Part shown: piece after piece, positions 25,617 through 34,771 of the stretch
How the letters are laid out: the number at the start of each line of letters is the position of its first letter
How positions within the stretch are numbered: position 1 is the first letter of the stretch
NCBI RefSeq assembly: GCF_016482685.1
Contig: NZ_JACYHF010000003.1
Span: 186,001-250,000, forward strand
Direction of reading: 5' to 3'
Length of the DNA: 64,000 nt
Source: Streptomyces sp. DSM 110735
GTDB taxonomy: Bacteria > Actinomycetota > Actinomycetes > Streptomycetales > Streptomycetaceae
Notes under the pieces: generated by a model
Database searches by the model: none
What the model was told of the DNA's origin: nothing
Seen by the model: the letters and a program-made list of their open reading frames with translations, nothing else
Made by a program: the position numbers and the translations under genes

Positions 25617-26363
25617 CTACACGGCCGACGAGTTGGCGGAGCGACCCCGCAGCAGGGCGAACGCGGCGGCACCCAGCCCGAGTACGCCGACAATGAGCCC
25701 CGCGACGCCCAGCCCACGGGCGGTCGAGTCGCTGCCCGACGCCTTGACCGTCGCACCGGTACCGGCGGTGCCCTTCGAGCCGGACTTCCCCTCGGCGTCA
25801 CCGGCACCGGCGCCCGCCGCCTTCGCGGTCAGCTTGAGCGTGGGCGCCGGGTTCTCCGGCTCGTCCTCGCCGGGGGTGGGCTCCTCGATCCAGCGGACCG
25901 TCTTGCCGTCGGAGTACGTCTGGAGCGTCTTGAAGGTCAGCCCGTCGGTGTCGTCGGGGAGTTGACCGAAGGCGACGTCGAAGTCCTCGAAGTGTCCGGC
26001 TGTTGTCTTCCCGCCGGTCCAAGTGATCTGGGAGACCGCGTCGGTGATGGCGCCGTCGTCCGTCTTGACCGGCTTCTTCAGCTTGGTCGTGGTGACCTTC
26101 GCGGTCCAGCCGTCCCTCGGGGACACGAGGACGCCGAGCACGGGGTGGTCGGTGGGCAGGAACACCTGGACCTTCGTGGTCGCGGCGCCGTCCTCCTCGT
26201 TCGGGACGCGGAAGGTGAGCAGACCGTCGGTGGCTCCCTTGGCGTAGCTCTCGGGATGGACGGTGACGTGCGCCGAGGCGACGCCCGCCGCCGCGAACAG
26301 CCCGGCGGCGGTCAGAGCGGTGACGGCGGCGGCGCGGCGCAGGGCCGTGTGTGTGGTGGACAT
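25617..26363 (-). CDS. YcnI family (DUF1775) secreted membrane-anchored protein
   Basis: 248 residues: signal peptide (LTAAGLFAAAGVASA), then mature N-terminus HVTVHPESYAKGATDGLLTFRVPNEE. This is the YcnI signature, in which the mature N-terminal histidine coordinates Cu(II). A Gly/Ser/Thr-rich linker (~190-215) and one C-terminal membrane helix (GVAGLIVGVLGLGAAAFALL) with an RGR tail anchor it. The conserved tryptophan of the copper site may be W in TWTGGK or RWIEEP. Upstream of the Met/His-rich membrane protein on the same strand with 115 bp between, so probably one transcript. Confidence 0.92.
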   Translation of the reverse strand: MSTTHTALRRAAAVTALTAAGLFAAAGVASAHVTVHPESYAKGATDGLLTFRVPNEEDGAATTKVQVFLPTDHPVLGVLVSPRDGWTAKVTTTKLKKPVKTDDGAITDAVSQITWTGGKTTAGHFEDFDVAFGQLPDDTDGLTFKTLQTYSDGKTVRWIEEPTPGEDEPENPAPTLKLTAKAAGAGAGDAEGKSGSKGTAGTGATVKASGSDSTARGLGVAGLIVGVLGLGAAAFALLRGRSANSSAV

Positions 26364-26608
26364 GGGGGTGCGGATCTCCGTACTGGTGGGGACGCCTTCC
26401 TTCCCCACAGGAGTCGGACGCGGAGGGCGTCCGGTTCCCGGCGCGTTCGGAGTTATTCGGCTGACCGGCACCCTCACGCGGACCCGCGATCACGCACCCG
26501 GGTTGTACGCAATTCGGCTGGTTGACCCGCGAGTTGGCCGTACGGTTCCATCCCCGCGGGGAGTCCTCGGTGAGGGGCCGAGGGCACAGGGGATCTCGGG
26601 GGGAACGC

Positions 26609-27700
26609 ATGTCCGGTGCTGTGCGGGTGTCCTTGGTGGCCGTGCTGGTGCTCACGGGGGCAGCGGGCACCGCGGTGGCGGCTCCCGCCCACTCGACCGG
26701 TCACTCGACCGGCGCGAAAGTCGAGCGGATCAGCACGGGGTCGGACGGAAGCCAGTTGCCCAAGGCGTCGGCGGGCGGCGTGATCAGCGCCGACGGACGC
26801 TACGCCGCGTTCCTGAGCGGCGACCCCTCCGGCGGTATCGACAAGGTGCTGTACCTCAAGAACCTGCGCACCGGCAGGCTCACCAAGGTGCCGGAGAACC
26901 TGGTGTACACGACGCTGACCGGACTCAGCGCCGACGGGCGCCGGATCGCGTACTCCGACAGCAACCGCTATCCCAAGCCGTACGTCTACGACCGCGTGAC
27001 CGGCGAGACGCGGCAACTGTGGCCCGCCGACGGCGACGCGTACGAGCTGGGCGAGACGGCGGCCATCAGCGGTGACGGCCGGAGCGTCGCGTACACACTG
27101 GGCAACCGGCACGGTCTGGAGTACGCGGGCGTGCTCTACGTGCGTGACCTGGTCACCGGCGCGGACGATCGGATCGTCAAGCTGGACTCCGACTCCATGG
27201 TCAGCGGCGCCTCGCTCGACGCGAGGGGTCGCACCCTGGCCTACGGTGTGGTCACGAGCGCCGGAGACGGCGAGATCCATGTGCGCAACCGCCACACCGG
27301 CACGACCCGACGTGTCGACACCGGCGCCCCGGCGCACCTGGTCCAGCTCTCCGCCGACGGCCACCGTGTGCTGTTCAACGTCCAGACCGGGGACGGGATA
27401 TGGGTCGCCTACGTGCGCGATCTCCGCACCGGTCAGGTCCGCCGCGTCGCCGACGGCCCGGCCGTGTCGGGCGACGGCTCGCTGCGGCACGTCCTGCTCA
27501 CCGACGGCGACTCCCTGGTTCTGCGGGACCTCCGCACCGGCCGACAGCGCACCGTCGCCCCGGCGGCTTCCGCCACCGCGGTCCCCGGCTCGGTCACCCG
27601 CGACGGCGGCGCGGCGGTCTTCACCTCCACCGACGACACCATGGTCCCGGACGACACCAATGAGGTCTCGGACGTGTTCGTCACCCACCCCCGCCCGTAG
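26609..27700 (+). CDS. Secreted TolB/WD40-like beta-propeller protein
   Basis: 363 residues with an N-terminal signal peptide (VSLVAVLVLTGAAGTAVAAPA). The mature part has repeated blade motifs of the type ISADGRYAAFLS, LSADGRRIAYSD, ISGDGRSVAYTL, LSADGHRVLFNV, VTRDGGAAVFTS, alternating with VRDLxTGxxRRV, giving six or more blades. The end, VFVTHPRP, is typical of Streptomyces secreted PD40-type proteins. Extracellular; function unknown. Divergent from ycnI with 245 bp between starts. Confidence 0.88.
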   Translation: MSGAVRVSLVAVLVLTGAAGTAVAAPAHSTGHSTGAKVERISTGSDGSQLPKASAGGVISADGRYAAFLSGDPSGGIDKVLYLKNLRTGRLTKVPENLVYTTLTGLSADGRRIAYSDSNRYPKPYVYDRVTGETRQLWPADGDAYELGETAAISGDGRSVAYTLGNRHGLEYAGVLYVRDLVTGADDRIVKLDSDSMVSGASLDARGRTLAYGVVTSAGDGEIHVRNRHTGTTRRVDTGAPAHLVQLSADGHRVLFNVQTGDGIWVAYVRDLRTGQVRRVADGPAVSGDGSLRHVLLTDGDSLVLRDLRTGRQRTVAPAASATAVPGSVTRDGGAAVFTSTDDTMVPDDTNEVSDVFVTHPRP

Positions 27701-27764
27701 CGCATACGGGTGACTCCGGTTCTGCGATCATGGTCGGAGCAATCGGGGAGAGGGGTGGTCCAGC

Positions 27765-28139
27765 GTGTCCGAGGCGCCGTCCGAAGCCGTGAGCGCACCG
27801 GGGCGGCCCGTGCCGTGCCGGGTCGTCGTGTGCCGGGACTGCTGCTGCGGTACCGCCAAGGTGCCCGGGGTGGATCACGCGGCGCAGACCGCGCGGCTGC
27901 GTGCCGAGGTGCCGGTGCGTGTCTCGGAGTGTCTCGACGCGTGCGAGCGGGCCAATGTCGTCGTCGTGCAGCCGTCCGCCGCCGGGCGGGCGGCCGGGGG
28001 CCGGCCGGTCTGGCTGGGGCTGGTGAACGACCCCGCCGCGACCGAGGACATCATCGAGTGGGTGCGCGCCGGGGGTCCGGGGCTCGCGCCCCTGCCGGAG
28101 ATCCTCGGGCTGTACGCCGTCCCGCCGCCGAGGCGTTGA
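27765..28139 (+). CDS. (2Fe-2S) ferredoxin-like protein, thioredoxin fold
   Basis: 124 residues, GTG start. The cysteines CRDCCCG (~27-33) and later CLDAC (~64-68) with VVVQPS fit the thioredoxin-like [2Fe-2S] ferredoxin family. Partner enzyme unknown. It precedes the cobalamin riboswitch but lies outside it, so the riboswitch should control only the downstream metE. Confidence 0.75.
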   Translation: MSEAPSEAVSAPGRPVPCRVVVCRDCCCGTAKVPGVDHAAQTARLRAEVPVRVSECLDACERANVVVVQPSAAGRAAGGRPVWLGLVNDPAATEDIIEWVRAGGPGLAPLPEILGLYAVPPPRR

Positions 28140-28279
28140 CCGAAGCCTCCCGCGCAAGCCTCCCTCGCGCCGCAGCCTCCCTCACGCTGTCGGAGGCGCC
28201 CACCGATCCATCCGAATGGTGGACGTCACTCCCCGCGTCCGGTCCGCGCCCCCTAGGCTGGCCCGTGCAGATGGTTCGA

Positions 28280-28462
28280 CCCGTCCGCCAGGCGGGGGCG
28301 TCGCAAGAGGGAACCCGGTGGGAATCCGGGACTGCCCCGCAGCGGTGAGCGGGAACGACCGCCGTCATACGCACTGGGTCCGCAGCGGACCTGGGAAGCG
28401 ACGGCCAGTAGGTGTCCTCCGGCAGACGGAGGACGTGCTCGCGAGTCCGAAGACCTGCCACT
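28280..28462 (+). promoter_or_regulatory. Cobalamin (AdoCbl) riboswitch upstream of metE
   Basis: The conserved core is complete: AAGAGGGAACCCGGTGGGAA, then ATCCGGGACTGCCCCGCAGC, GGGAAG, the B12 box GCCAGTAGGTG, a peripheral stem (GTCCTCCGGCAGACGGAGGAC) and GAGTCCGAAGACCTGCC. Repression by cobalamin of metE via such elements is established in Streptomyces; here it would shut off the B12-independent synthase when B12 is available. Boundaries are approximate. About 150 nt separate it from the metE start. Confidence 0.95.
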
Positions 28463-28616
28463 GCCCGCGCGCGAACGCTCGTGCGCGGCATTCCGGTGAC
28501 CTCGAGGGCGGGTCGGCGCAGACGATCGAACGGCGGTTGCCGTGCGGTCCGTCGCCCCTTCGCGCGCTCGTGGTGTCCCCGGGATCTCAGGGATTCATCT
28601 CGCGAAGGAGATCTCC

Positions 28617-30929
28617 GTGACCACCAAGTCCGCAGCCGCGGCAGCACGGGCGACCGTGTACGGCTACCCCCGCCAGGGCGGCAACCGGGAACTGAAGAAG
28701 GCCGTCGAGGGCTACTGGAAGGGACGCGTCAGCGCCGACGCCCTCCAGGACACGGCAGCCGAACTGCGCCGCGCCAACTGGCGCCAGCTCGCCGACGCCG
28801 GTATCCACGAGGTGCCGACCGGTGACTTCTCGTACTACGACCACGTCCTGGACACCACCGTCATGCTGGGCGCGATCCCGGAACGCCACCGCGACGCCGT
28901 CGAAGCCGACGCCCTGGACGGCTACTTCGCGATGGCACGCGGCACCCAGGATGTCGCGCCGCTGGAGATGACCAAGTGGTTCGACACCAACTATCACTAT
29001 CTGGTGCCCGAGTTGGGTCCGGACACCGTCTTCACCGCGAACTCCGCCAAGCAGGTGGGCGAGTTCAAGGAAGCCCTCGCCCTGGGGCTGACCGCGCGCT
29101 CGGTCCTCGTCGGTCCCGTCACCTATCTGCTGCTGGCCAAGCCCGCGCCCGGCGCCCCCGCCGACTTCGAACCGCTCACCCTGCTGGACCGCCTCCTGCC
29201 GGTCTACGCCGAGGTCCTTGCCGACCTGCGCGCGGCCGGTGCCGAGTGGGTGCAACTGGACGAGCCCGCCCTGGTACAGGACCGCACCCCGGCCGAACTG
29301 AACGCCGTCGAGCGGACGTACCGTGAACTCGGCGCCCTCACCGACCGGCCCAAGCTGCTGGTCGGCTCGTACTTCGACCGGCTCGGCGCGGCACTGCCGG
29401 TGCTGGCCAAGGCGCCCGTCGACGGTCTCGCGCTCGACTTCACCAGGGCGGGCAACCTGGAGGACCTCGCCGCCGTGGGCGGGCTGCCGGGCAAGCGGCT
29501 GGTCGCGGGAGTCGTGGACGGACGCAACATCTGGGTGAACGATCTCGCGAAGTCCCTCTCCACTCTGGGTACGTTGCTCGGTCTGGCCGACCGGGTCGAC
29601 GTGTCCGCCTCCTGCTCCCTGCTGCACGTGCCGCTCGACGCCGCAGCCGAGCGGGAGATCGATCCGCAGATCCTGCGCTGGCTGGCGTTCGCCCGGCAGA
29701 AGACCGCAGAGATCGTCACCCTCGCCAAGGGGCTGACCCACGGCACCGGCGCCATCTCCGCCGAACTCGCCGCCAACCGGGCGGACTTGGCATCACGGGC
29801 GTCCTCCCCCATCACCCACGACCCCGCCGTGCGCGCCCGCGCCGCCGCCGTCACCGAGGCGGACGCCCGCCGCTCCCAGCCGTACGCCGAGCGGACGGCA
29901 GCCCAACGCGCGCATCTCGGGCTGCCATTGCTCCCGACGACCACGATCGGTTCGTTCCCGCAGACCGCCGAAGTGCGCTCCGCCCGCGCCGACTTGAACG
30001 CGGGCCGGATCGACACGGCCGGGTACGAGGAGCGGATCAGGGCGGAGATCCAGGAGGTGATCTCCTTCCAGGAGAAGGCGGGACTGGACGTCCTGGTGCA
30101 CGGCGAGGCCGAACGCAACGACATGGTGCAGTACTTCGCCGAACAGCTCACCGGCTACCTCGCCACCCGGCACGGCTGGGTCCAGTCCTACGGCACCCGC
30201 TACGTCCGCCCGCCGATCCTCGCGGGCGACATCTCCCGCCCCGAACCCATGACCGTCCGCTGGACGACCTACGCCCAGTCGCTCACCGAGCGCGCCGTCA
30301 AGGGGATGCTCACCGGCCCGGTCACCATGCTCGCCTGGTCCTTCGTCCGCGACGACCAGCCCCTCGGCGACACCGCACGCCAGGTGGCACTCGCCCTGCG
30401 CGACGAGGTCAACGACCTTGAGGCGGCGGGCACTTCCGTCATCCAGGTCGACGAACCCGCCCTGCGCGAGACCCTGCCCCTGCGCGCCGCCGACCGCCCC
30501 GCCTACCTCGACTGGGCCACCGAGGCGTTCCGCCTCACCACCAGCGGGGTGCGCCCGGACACCCAGATCCACACCCACATGTGCTACGCCGAGTTCGGAG
30601 ACATCGTCCAGGCAATCGACGACCTCGACGCCGACGTCATCAGCCTGGAAGCCGCCCGCTCGCACATGCAGGTCGCCCGCGAACTCGCCGCCCACGGCTA
30701 CCCGCGCGAGGCAGGACCCGGCGTGTACGACATCCACTCCCCGCGCGTACCGAGCGCCGAGGAGGCAGCCGACCTGCTGCGCGCGGGTCTCAAGGCCATC
30801 CCCGCCGAGCGGCTCTGGGTCAACCCCGACTGCGGCCTGAAGACCCGCGGCTGGCCCGAGACCCGCGCCTCCCTGGAGAACCTGGTCCGCGCCGCCCGGA
30901 CGGTACGGGAGGAGTCCGCCCTGTCGTAG
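28617..30929 (+). CDS. metE: Cobalamin-independent methionine synthase MetE
   Basis: 770 residues, full length. N-terminal half: YGYPRQGGNRELKKAVEGYWKG. The C-terminal catalytic barrel has LPTTTIGSFPQT, GLDVLVHGEAERNDMVQYF, MLTGPVTMLAWSF and IQVDEPALRE. Zinc ligands are in HTHMCYAEFGD (~652-660) and NPDCGLKTRGW (~738). Transfers methyl from 5-methyltetrahydropteroyl-polyglutamate to homocysteine in the cytoplasm. GTG start with AAGGAG at 6 nt. Controlled by the cobalamin riboswitch in its leader. Confidence 0.97.
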   Translation: MTTKSAAAAARATVYGYPRQGGNRELKKAVEGYWKGRVSADALQDTAAELRRANWRQLADAGIHEVPTGDFSYYDHVLDTTVMLGAIPERHRDAVEADALDGYFAMARGTQDVAPLEMTKWFDTNYHYLVPELGPDTVFTANSAKQVGEFKEALALGLTARSVLVGPVTYLLLAKPAPGAPADFEPLTLLDRLLPVYAEVLADLRAAGAEWVQLDEPALVQDRTPAELNAVERTYRELGALTDRPKLLVGSYFDRLGAALPVLAKAPVDGLALDFTRAGNLEDLAAVGGLPGKRLVAGVVDGRNIWVNDLAKSLSTLGTLLGLADRVDVSASCSLLHVPLDAAAEREIDPQILRWLAFARQKTAEIVTLAKGLTHGTGAISAELAANRADLASRASSPITHDPAVRARAAAVTEADARRSQPYAERTAAQRAHLGLPLLPTTTIGSFPQTAEVRSARADLNAGRIDTAGYEERIRAEIQEVISFQEKAGLDVLVHGEAERNDMVQYFAEQLTGYLATRHGWVQSYGTRYVRPPILAGDISRPEPMTVRWTTYAQSLTERAVKGMLTGPVTMLAWSFVRDDQPLGDTARQVALALRDEVNDLEAAGTSVIQVDEPALRETLPLRAADRPAYLDWATEAFRLTTSGVRPDTQIHTHMCYAEFGDIVQAIDDLDADVISLEAARSHMQVARELAAHGYPREAGPGVYDIHSPRVPSAEEAADLLRAGLKAIPAERLWVNPDCGLKTRGWPETRASLENLVRAARTVREESALS

Positions 30930-30938
30930 CCGCGAACG

Positions 30939-30984
30939 ACCTCCGTGCGTACGACGGTTCAACTCCCGTCGGACGCACGGAGGT
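30939..30984. terminator. Bidirectional hairpin between metE and the convergent hydrolase gene
   Basis: A 19-bp inverted repeat (30939-30957 with 30966-30984) with one mismatch and an 8-nt loop. The right arm lies in the last codons of the leftward gene. It can terminate both convergent transcripts. Confidence 0.75.
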
Positions 30985-32026
30985 TCAGCCCCAGCTCCCG
31001 CTCGCCCAGAGGCGCGAAGAAGCGCTCCACGTCCGCGTCCGTGACCTCGTCCAGGGTCGCCGGGGACCAGTGCGGGTCCCGGTCCTTGTCGATGATCTGG
31101 GCGCGGACCCCCTCCACCAGATCGGGGTGGGCGAGGAAGGCGCAGGAGACGCGGAACTCCTGGTCGAGGACCGCCTCCAGGGTGTCGAGCCGCCGGGCGC
31201 GGCGCACCGCGGCCAGCGTCGTCTTGAGCGCGGACGGGGACCGGGTGAGCAGAGTCTGCGCCGCCTCCTTCGCCGCCGGGTCGTCGTGGGCGAGCAGGCG
31301 GCGCAGGATCTCCTCGACCGTGTCGGCGGCGAAGCACGCGTCGATCCACTCGCGGTGTGCCGCCAACTCCCCTTCCGGCGACGGCTGGACGTGCCGTTCC
31401 ACCGCCTCCCGCGCCGGGAGGACGGCGAGATCCGCCAGCAGCTCCGGGAGCGCGCCGGAGGGCACGTAGTGATCGGCGAGCCCGCACAGGAGCGCGTCCC
31501 CCGCGCCGACGGCGACGCCCGTGAGCGCGAGGTACGTCCCCAGCTCGCCGGGCGCCCGCCCGAGCAGCCAAGTGCCGCCGACGTCCGGGACGAATCCGAT
31601 GCCGGTCTCGGGCATCGCGACCCGGGACCGCTCGGTGACGATCCGGACGCTCCCGTGCGCGGAGATCCCGACGCCCCCGCCCATCACGATGCCGTCCATG
31701 ACGGCGACGTACGGCTTCGGGTAGCGGGCGATGCGGGCGTTGAGCCGGTACTCGTCGCGCCAGAACGCGGCCGAGACGGTGCCGTCACCGTCGCGCGCGT
31801 CGTCGTGCACGGCCCGGATGTCGCCGCCCGCGCACAGCCCGCGCTCCCCCGCGCCGGTGACGACGACGGTCTCAACAGCCGGATCGTCCTCCCACACGGT
31901 GAGCGCTTCGTCGACGCGCCGGACCATGGCGTGGTTGAGCGCGTTGAGCGCCCGGGGCCGGTTGAGCACGATGTGTGCGGCGCGTCCGTCGGTGCGCAGG
32001 AGTACGGACTCGTCCTCGGCGCTCAT
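30959..32026 (-). CDS. 3-hydroxyisobutyryl-CoA hydrolase-like enoyl-CoA hydratase/isomerase family protein
   Basis: 355 residues. Crotonase fold with oxyanion-hole segments GERGLCAGGDIRAVHDDARD (~65-84) and DGIVMGGGVGISAHGSVRIV, and the HIBCH-type motif MPETGIGFVPDVGGTW. The long C-terminal extension (DLVEGVRAQIIDKDRDPHWSP) separates HIBYL-CoA hydrolases from short hydratases. Would hydrolyse 3-hydroxyisobutyryl-CoA in valine breakdown. The start chosen has GGAG at 8 nt; an ATG two codons upstream is also in frame. No other valine genes are adjacent. Confidence 0.88.
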   Translation of the reverse strand: MSAEDESVLLRTDGRAAHIVLNRPRALNALNHAMVRRVDEALTVWEDDPAVETVVVTGAGERGLCAGGDIRAVHDDARDGDGTVSAAFWRDEYRLNARIARYPKPYVAVMDGIVMGGGVGISAHGSVRIVTERSRVAMPETGIGFVPDVGGTWLLGRAPGELGTYLALTGVAVGAGDALLCGLADHYVPSGALPELLADLAVLPAREAVERHVQPSPEGELAAHREWIDACFAADTVEEILRRLLAHDDPAAKEAAQTLLTRSPSALKTTLAAVRRARRLDTLEAVLDQEFRVSCAFLAHPDLVEGVRAQIIDKDRDPHWSPATLDEVTDADVERFFAPLGERELGLNLRASDGS

Positions 32027-32200
32027 CCGCATGTCTCCGTCAGGCCACGGGCCGGGATGCCTCGCATGTTCTCGTCGGTTCCTTCCGGGTCAACTGGACG
32101 CGCGGTCACGGACGATCTTGTCAGTGCCGCCCGCGCACGGGAAGGGGGGCGCCCGGGCGCCACGCTCAGCCCCGCTCCGCTCCGGTTCGCCCCGCTCCGC

Positions 32201-32833
32201 TCAGCCGGAGTCCGGACCGTCGCCCGGCTTCTCCTGGTACGAGTACCGCTGCTCCCGCCAGGGGTCGCCGATGTTGTGGTAGCCGCGCTCCTCCCAGAAG
32301 CCCCGGCGGTCCTCGGTGAGGTACTCGATGGCGCGGAGCCACTTGGGGCTCTTGTAGCCGTAGAGGTGGGGGACGACCAGGCGGAGGGGGAAACCGTGTT
32401 CGGCGGTGAGGGGTTCGCCGTTGTGGTGGGTGGCGAGGACGGTCTCGGAGGTGTCGAAGTCGGAGAGGCGGAGGTTGGCCGAGTAGCCGTACTCCGCCCA
32501 GGCCATGACATGGCTGACCTCGGGTGCGGGCGGGACCAGGTCGAGGACGGCGCGCGCGGGGATGCCGTACCACTCGTGGTCGGTGGAGGTGGGACCCGTG
32601 GCGCAGTGCAGGTCGGCCACGACGGTGGTGTGCGGCAGCGCGGCCAGGTCGTCGAACAGCCACTGCCGCTCGTCGCCGGAGGCGGTGGCGCCGAAGACGC
32701 GCAGGTTCCAGCGCTGGGGGCGGAAGCGGGGTACGGAGCCGTAGTGCGAGACGGGCCAGCCGTGGACGAGGCGCTGGCCGGGCGGTATCCGTTCGGGCAC
32801 GTCGGTGGGGGCGCCCTGTCCGTTGCCGGCCAC
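32201..32833 (-). CDS. Sulfite-oxidase-fold molybdopterin-dependent oxidoreductase
   Basis: 210 residues from a GTG with GAGAGGGGA upstream. Oxidoreductase molybdopterin-binding domain: ERIPPGQRLVHGWPVSHYG, then LPHTTVVADLHCATGP, where Cys ~77 is the expected Mo ligand. Later VVPHLYGYKSPKWLRAIEYL and the final EERGYHNIGDPWREQRY, which is characteristic of this small YedY/sulfite-oxidase-like group. No signal peptide and no heme domain, so cytoplasmic with an unknown electron acceptor. It neighbours a molbindin gene on the same strand. Confidence 0.88.
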   Translation of the reverse strand: MAGNGQGAPTDVPERIPPGQRLVHGWPVSHYGSVPRFRPQRWNLRVFGATASGDERQWLFDDLAALPHTTVVADLHCATGPTSTDHEWYGIPARAVLDLVPPAPEVSHVMAWAEYGYSANLRLSDFDTSETVLATHHNGEPLTAEHGFPLRLVVPHLYGYKSPKWLRAIEYLTEDRRGFWEERGYHNIGDPWREQRYSYQEKPGDGPDSG

Positions 32834-33023
32834 GTGGTTGTCCCCTCTCCGCCCGTGCCCCGGGGCACTGCTGCCTACCAGTGCAGCGTAGGTGCTCCCG
32901 TGGAGCGGGGCACGGGGTGGGGGTCGGAAGGGGACCCGTCGCACGCGGCGGGGCGTCACGCGCAGCCACGCGGCACACGCAGCCACGCGTCACAGATGGC
33001 CCGGCATCACGCGCTGCCAGGCA

Positions 33024-33443
33024 TCACTCGCTGGCCAGCGAGACCTCCGTCGACTTGATCAGCACCACGACCGGCGAGCCCTCCGTCAGCCCGAGGTCGG
33101 TCACCGCCTCCTTGGTGATCGCCGCCGTGAGTTCGCCCCCGTCGACGGCGACCCGGACGGTGGCCATCGCGCCGCCGACGGCCAGACCGGTGACCGTGCC
33201 GGGGAGCTGGTTGCGGATGGAGAGCCCTTCCACGCGGCCCGTGGCGAGCGCGACCTCGGTGGACTTCATCATGGCCCGCACGGCGGACCCCTCGGCCAGC
33301 CCGAGGTCCTTGACGGACTCCAGGGTGATCGCCGCGGTGAGGCGTTGACCGCCGTCGAGTCGCACCCGCACGGTCGCCATCACCTCGCCGTGCGCGATGT
33401 CGGTGACGGTGCCGGGGATCTGGTTGCGCATGCTCAAGTTCAT
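33024..33443 (-). CDS. Molbindin, two Mop/TOBE domains (copy 1)
   Basis: 139 residues made of two Mop repeats of ~68 residues: SMRNQIPGTVTDIAHGEVMATVRVRL...LGLAEGSAVRAMMKSTEVALA, and SIRNQLPGTVTGLAVGGAMATVRVAV...EGSPVVVLIKSTEVSLAS. Molbindins store or buffer molybdate/tungstate in the cytoplasm. ATG with a GAGGAG site. It is strikingly similar to the second copy on the other strand about 6 kb away; the pair flanks the NDH-2/formate block. Confidence 0.93.
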   Translation of the reverse strand: MNLSMRNQIPGTVTDIAHGEVMATVRVRLDGGQRLTAAITLESVKDLGLAEGSAVRAMMKSTEVALATGRVEGLSIRNQLPGTVTGLAVGGAMATVRVAVDGGELTAAITKEAVTDLGLTEGSPVVVLIKSTEVSLASE

Positions 33444-33647
33444 GGCGCTCCTCACGGAGAGAGGTCGGCTATGTCCTGTGCGTGTACGCGCACAAGCTAG
33501 CCGTGACAGCCCGTCGCGGCGCATCACCCCTCGCATTCGCGACCTGCTCGGCCGTAATAGGCTGGCAAACGAGAGGTACGAAGACCCGTTCCCGTCCTTT
33601 GTCCGCGCCGTCCGGTCCGGTGCGGGTCGCGCGTGAGGTGGTGAGCC

Positions 33648-34745
33648 GTGATCCAGATCGTCGAACACACTGCGGTGGAGAACCCCTCCGCCGTCGCCGC
33701 CACGCTCGCCGCCACCGGGCTGCCGGTACGGGTCCGCCGCGTCTGGGCGGGCGAGCGGGTGCCGGACACGGTGGACGGCATGGTCGCCCTGGTGGTGCTG
33801 GACGGCCCGGCGGGCGCCCCCGCCGCTCAACTGGCGTTGCTGCGCGCCGCGCTGGACGCCGAGGTGCCGGTGCTGGGCGTCGGGACGGGGGCGCGGCTGC
33901 TGGCCCTGGCGGCAGACGGCGGTGCCGGATCGTACGCGCCCTCCGACGGCGATCCCCCGCAGGGCGCACTCCACGACCACGCGGACCACGCGGACCACAC
34001 GGACCACGCGCCCGCCCCGCACGACGAGGGCGACGTACGCGTGCTCCGCATCGGCCCCTCCGCCTGGGGCGTGCGACTCCACCCGGTCCACCCGGTCCCG
34101 TACGCCGACGGCGTGTACGGCCGCTTCGCCGCTCTCGTCGCGGACCGGGCGGAACGGACCACGACGAGAGCGTTCTTCACCCGCCGGGCGGCGACGTGGG
34201 ACGAGCGGTTCACCGACGACGGTCCCCGGTACGCGGCCGCCGCCCACCGGATGGAACTGCGGTCCGGGCAGCGGGCGTTGGACGTGGGCTGCGGCACCGG
34301 CCGGGTGCTGCCCGCGCTGCGCGACCAGGTCGGCCCGGCGGGCGTCGTGGCCGGGGTGGACCTCACGCCCGCCATGCTGACCGCCGCCGCCCGTCAAGGC
34401 CGGGGCGCACAGGGCCACTTGCTGCTGGCCGACGCCTGCCGTCTCCCGCTGCGGACCGGGGCGGTGGACGGCGTCTTCAGCGCGGGGCTGCTCAACCACC
34501 TCCCCGACCCGCGCCGTGCGCTGCGCGAATGGGCCCGCGTGACCGCGCCGTTGGGCGTCCTGTTGCTCTTCCACCCCTCCGGCCACGCCGAACGAGCCGC
34601 CCGCCACGGCCGCCCCCTCGCCCCGGACGACCCGCTGACCGAGGGGAACCTGCTCCCCGCCCTGCGCGCGACGGGCTGGCGGACGGCGTGTTACGAGGAC
34701 GCGCCGCACCACTTCCTGCTGCGCGCGGTCCGCACGGCGGACTGA
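33648..34745 (+). CDS. Degenerate glutamine-amidotransferase-like domain fused to SAM methyltransferase
   Basis: 365 residues, GTG start. Residues 1-165 have a class I amidotransferase outline: an early VVLDGP loop, a nucleophile-elbow-like VLGVGTGARLLALAADG (~71-87), and an HPVHPVPYADGVY segment recalling the amidotransferase HPE region. The elbow has Thr in place of the catalytic Cys, so amidase activity is unlikely. A His/Asp-rich repeat HDHADHADHTDHA is at ~106-118. Residues ~175-365 are a class I methyltransferase: FTRRAATWDERF, ALDVGCGTGRVLPAL, GLLNHLPDPRRALREWARV. Substrate unknown. Confidence 0.8.
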   Translation: MIQIVEHTAVENPSAVAATLAATGLPVRVRRVWAGERVPDTVDGMVALVVLDGPAGAPAAQLALLRAALDAEVPVLGVGTGARLLALAADGGAGSYAPSDGDPPQGALHDHADHADHTDHAPAPHDEGDVRVLRIGPSAWGVRLHPVHPVPYADGVYGRFAALVADRAERTTTRAFFTRRAATWDERFTDDGPRYAAAAHRMELRSGQRALDVGCGTGRVLPALRDQVGPAGVVAGVDLTPAMLTAAARQGRGAQGHLLLADACRLPLRTGAVDGVFSAGLLNHLPDPRRALREWARVTAPLGVLLLFHPSGHAERAARHGRPLAPDDPLTEGNLLPALRATGWRTACYEDAPHHFLLRAVRTAD

Positions 34746-34771
34746 CGGCGGACTGAGACCGAACCGCCCGC

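Noticed and set aside
33479..33494. Near-palindrome GTGCGTGTACGCGCAC upstream of molbindin 1 as an operator
   Set aside because: Imperfect and short in a GC-rich region, and not repeated before the second molbindin, which should share control.
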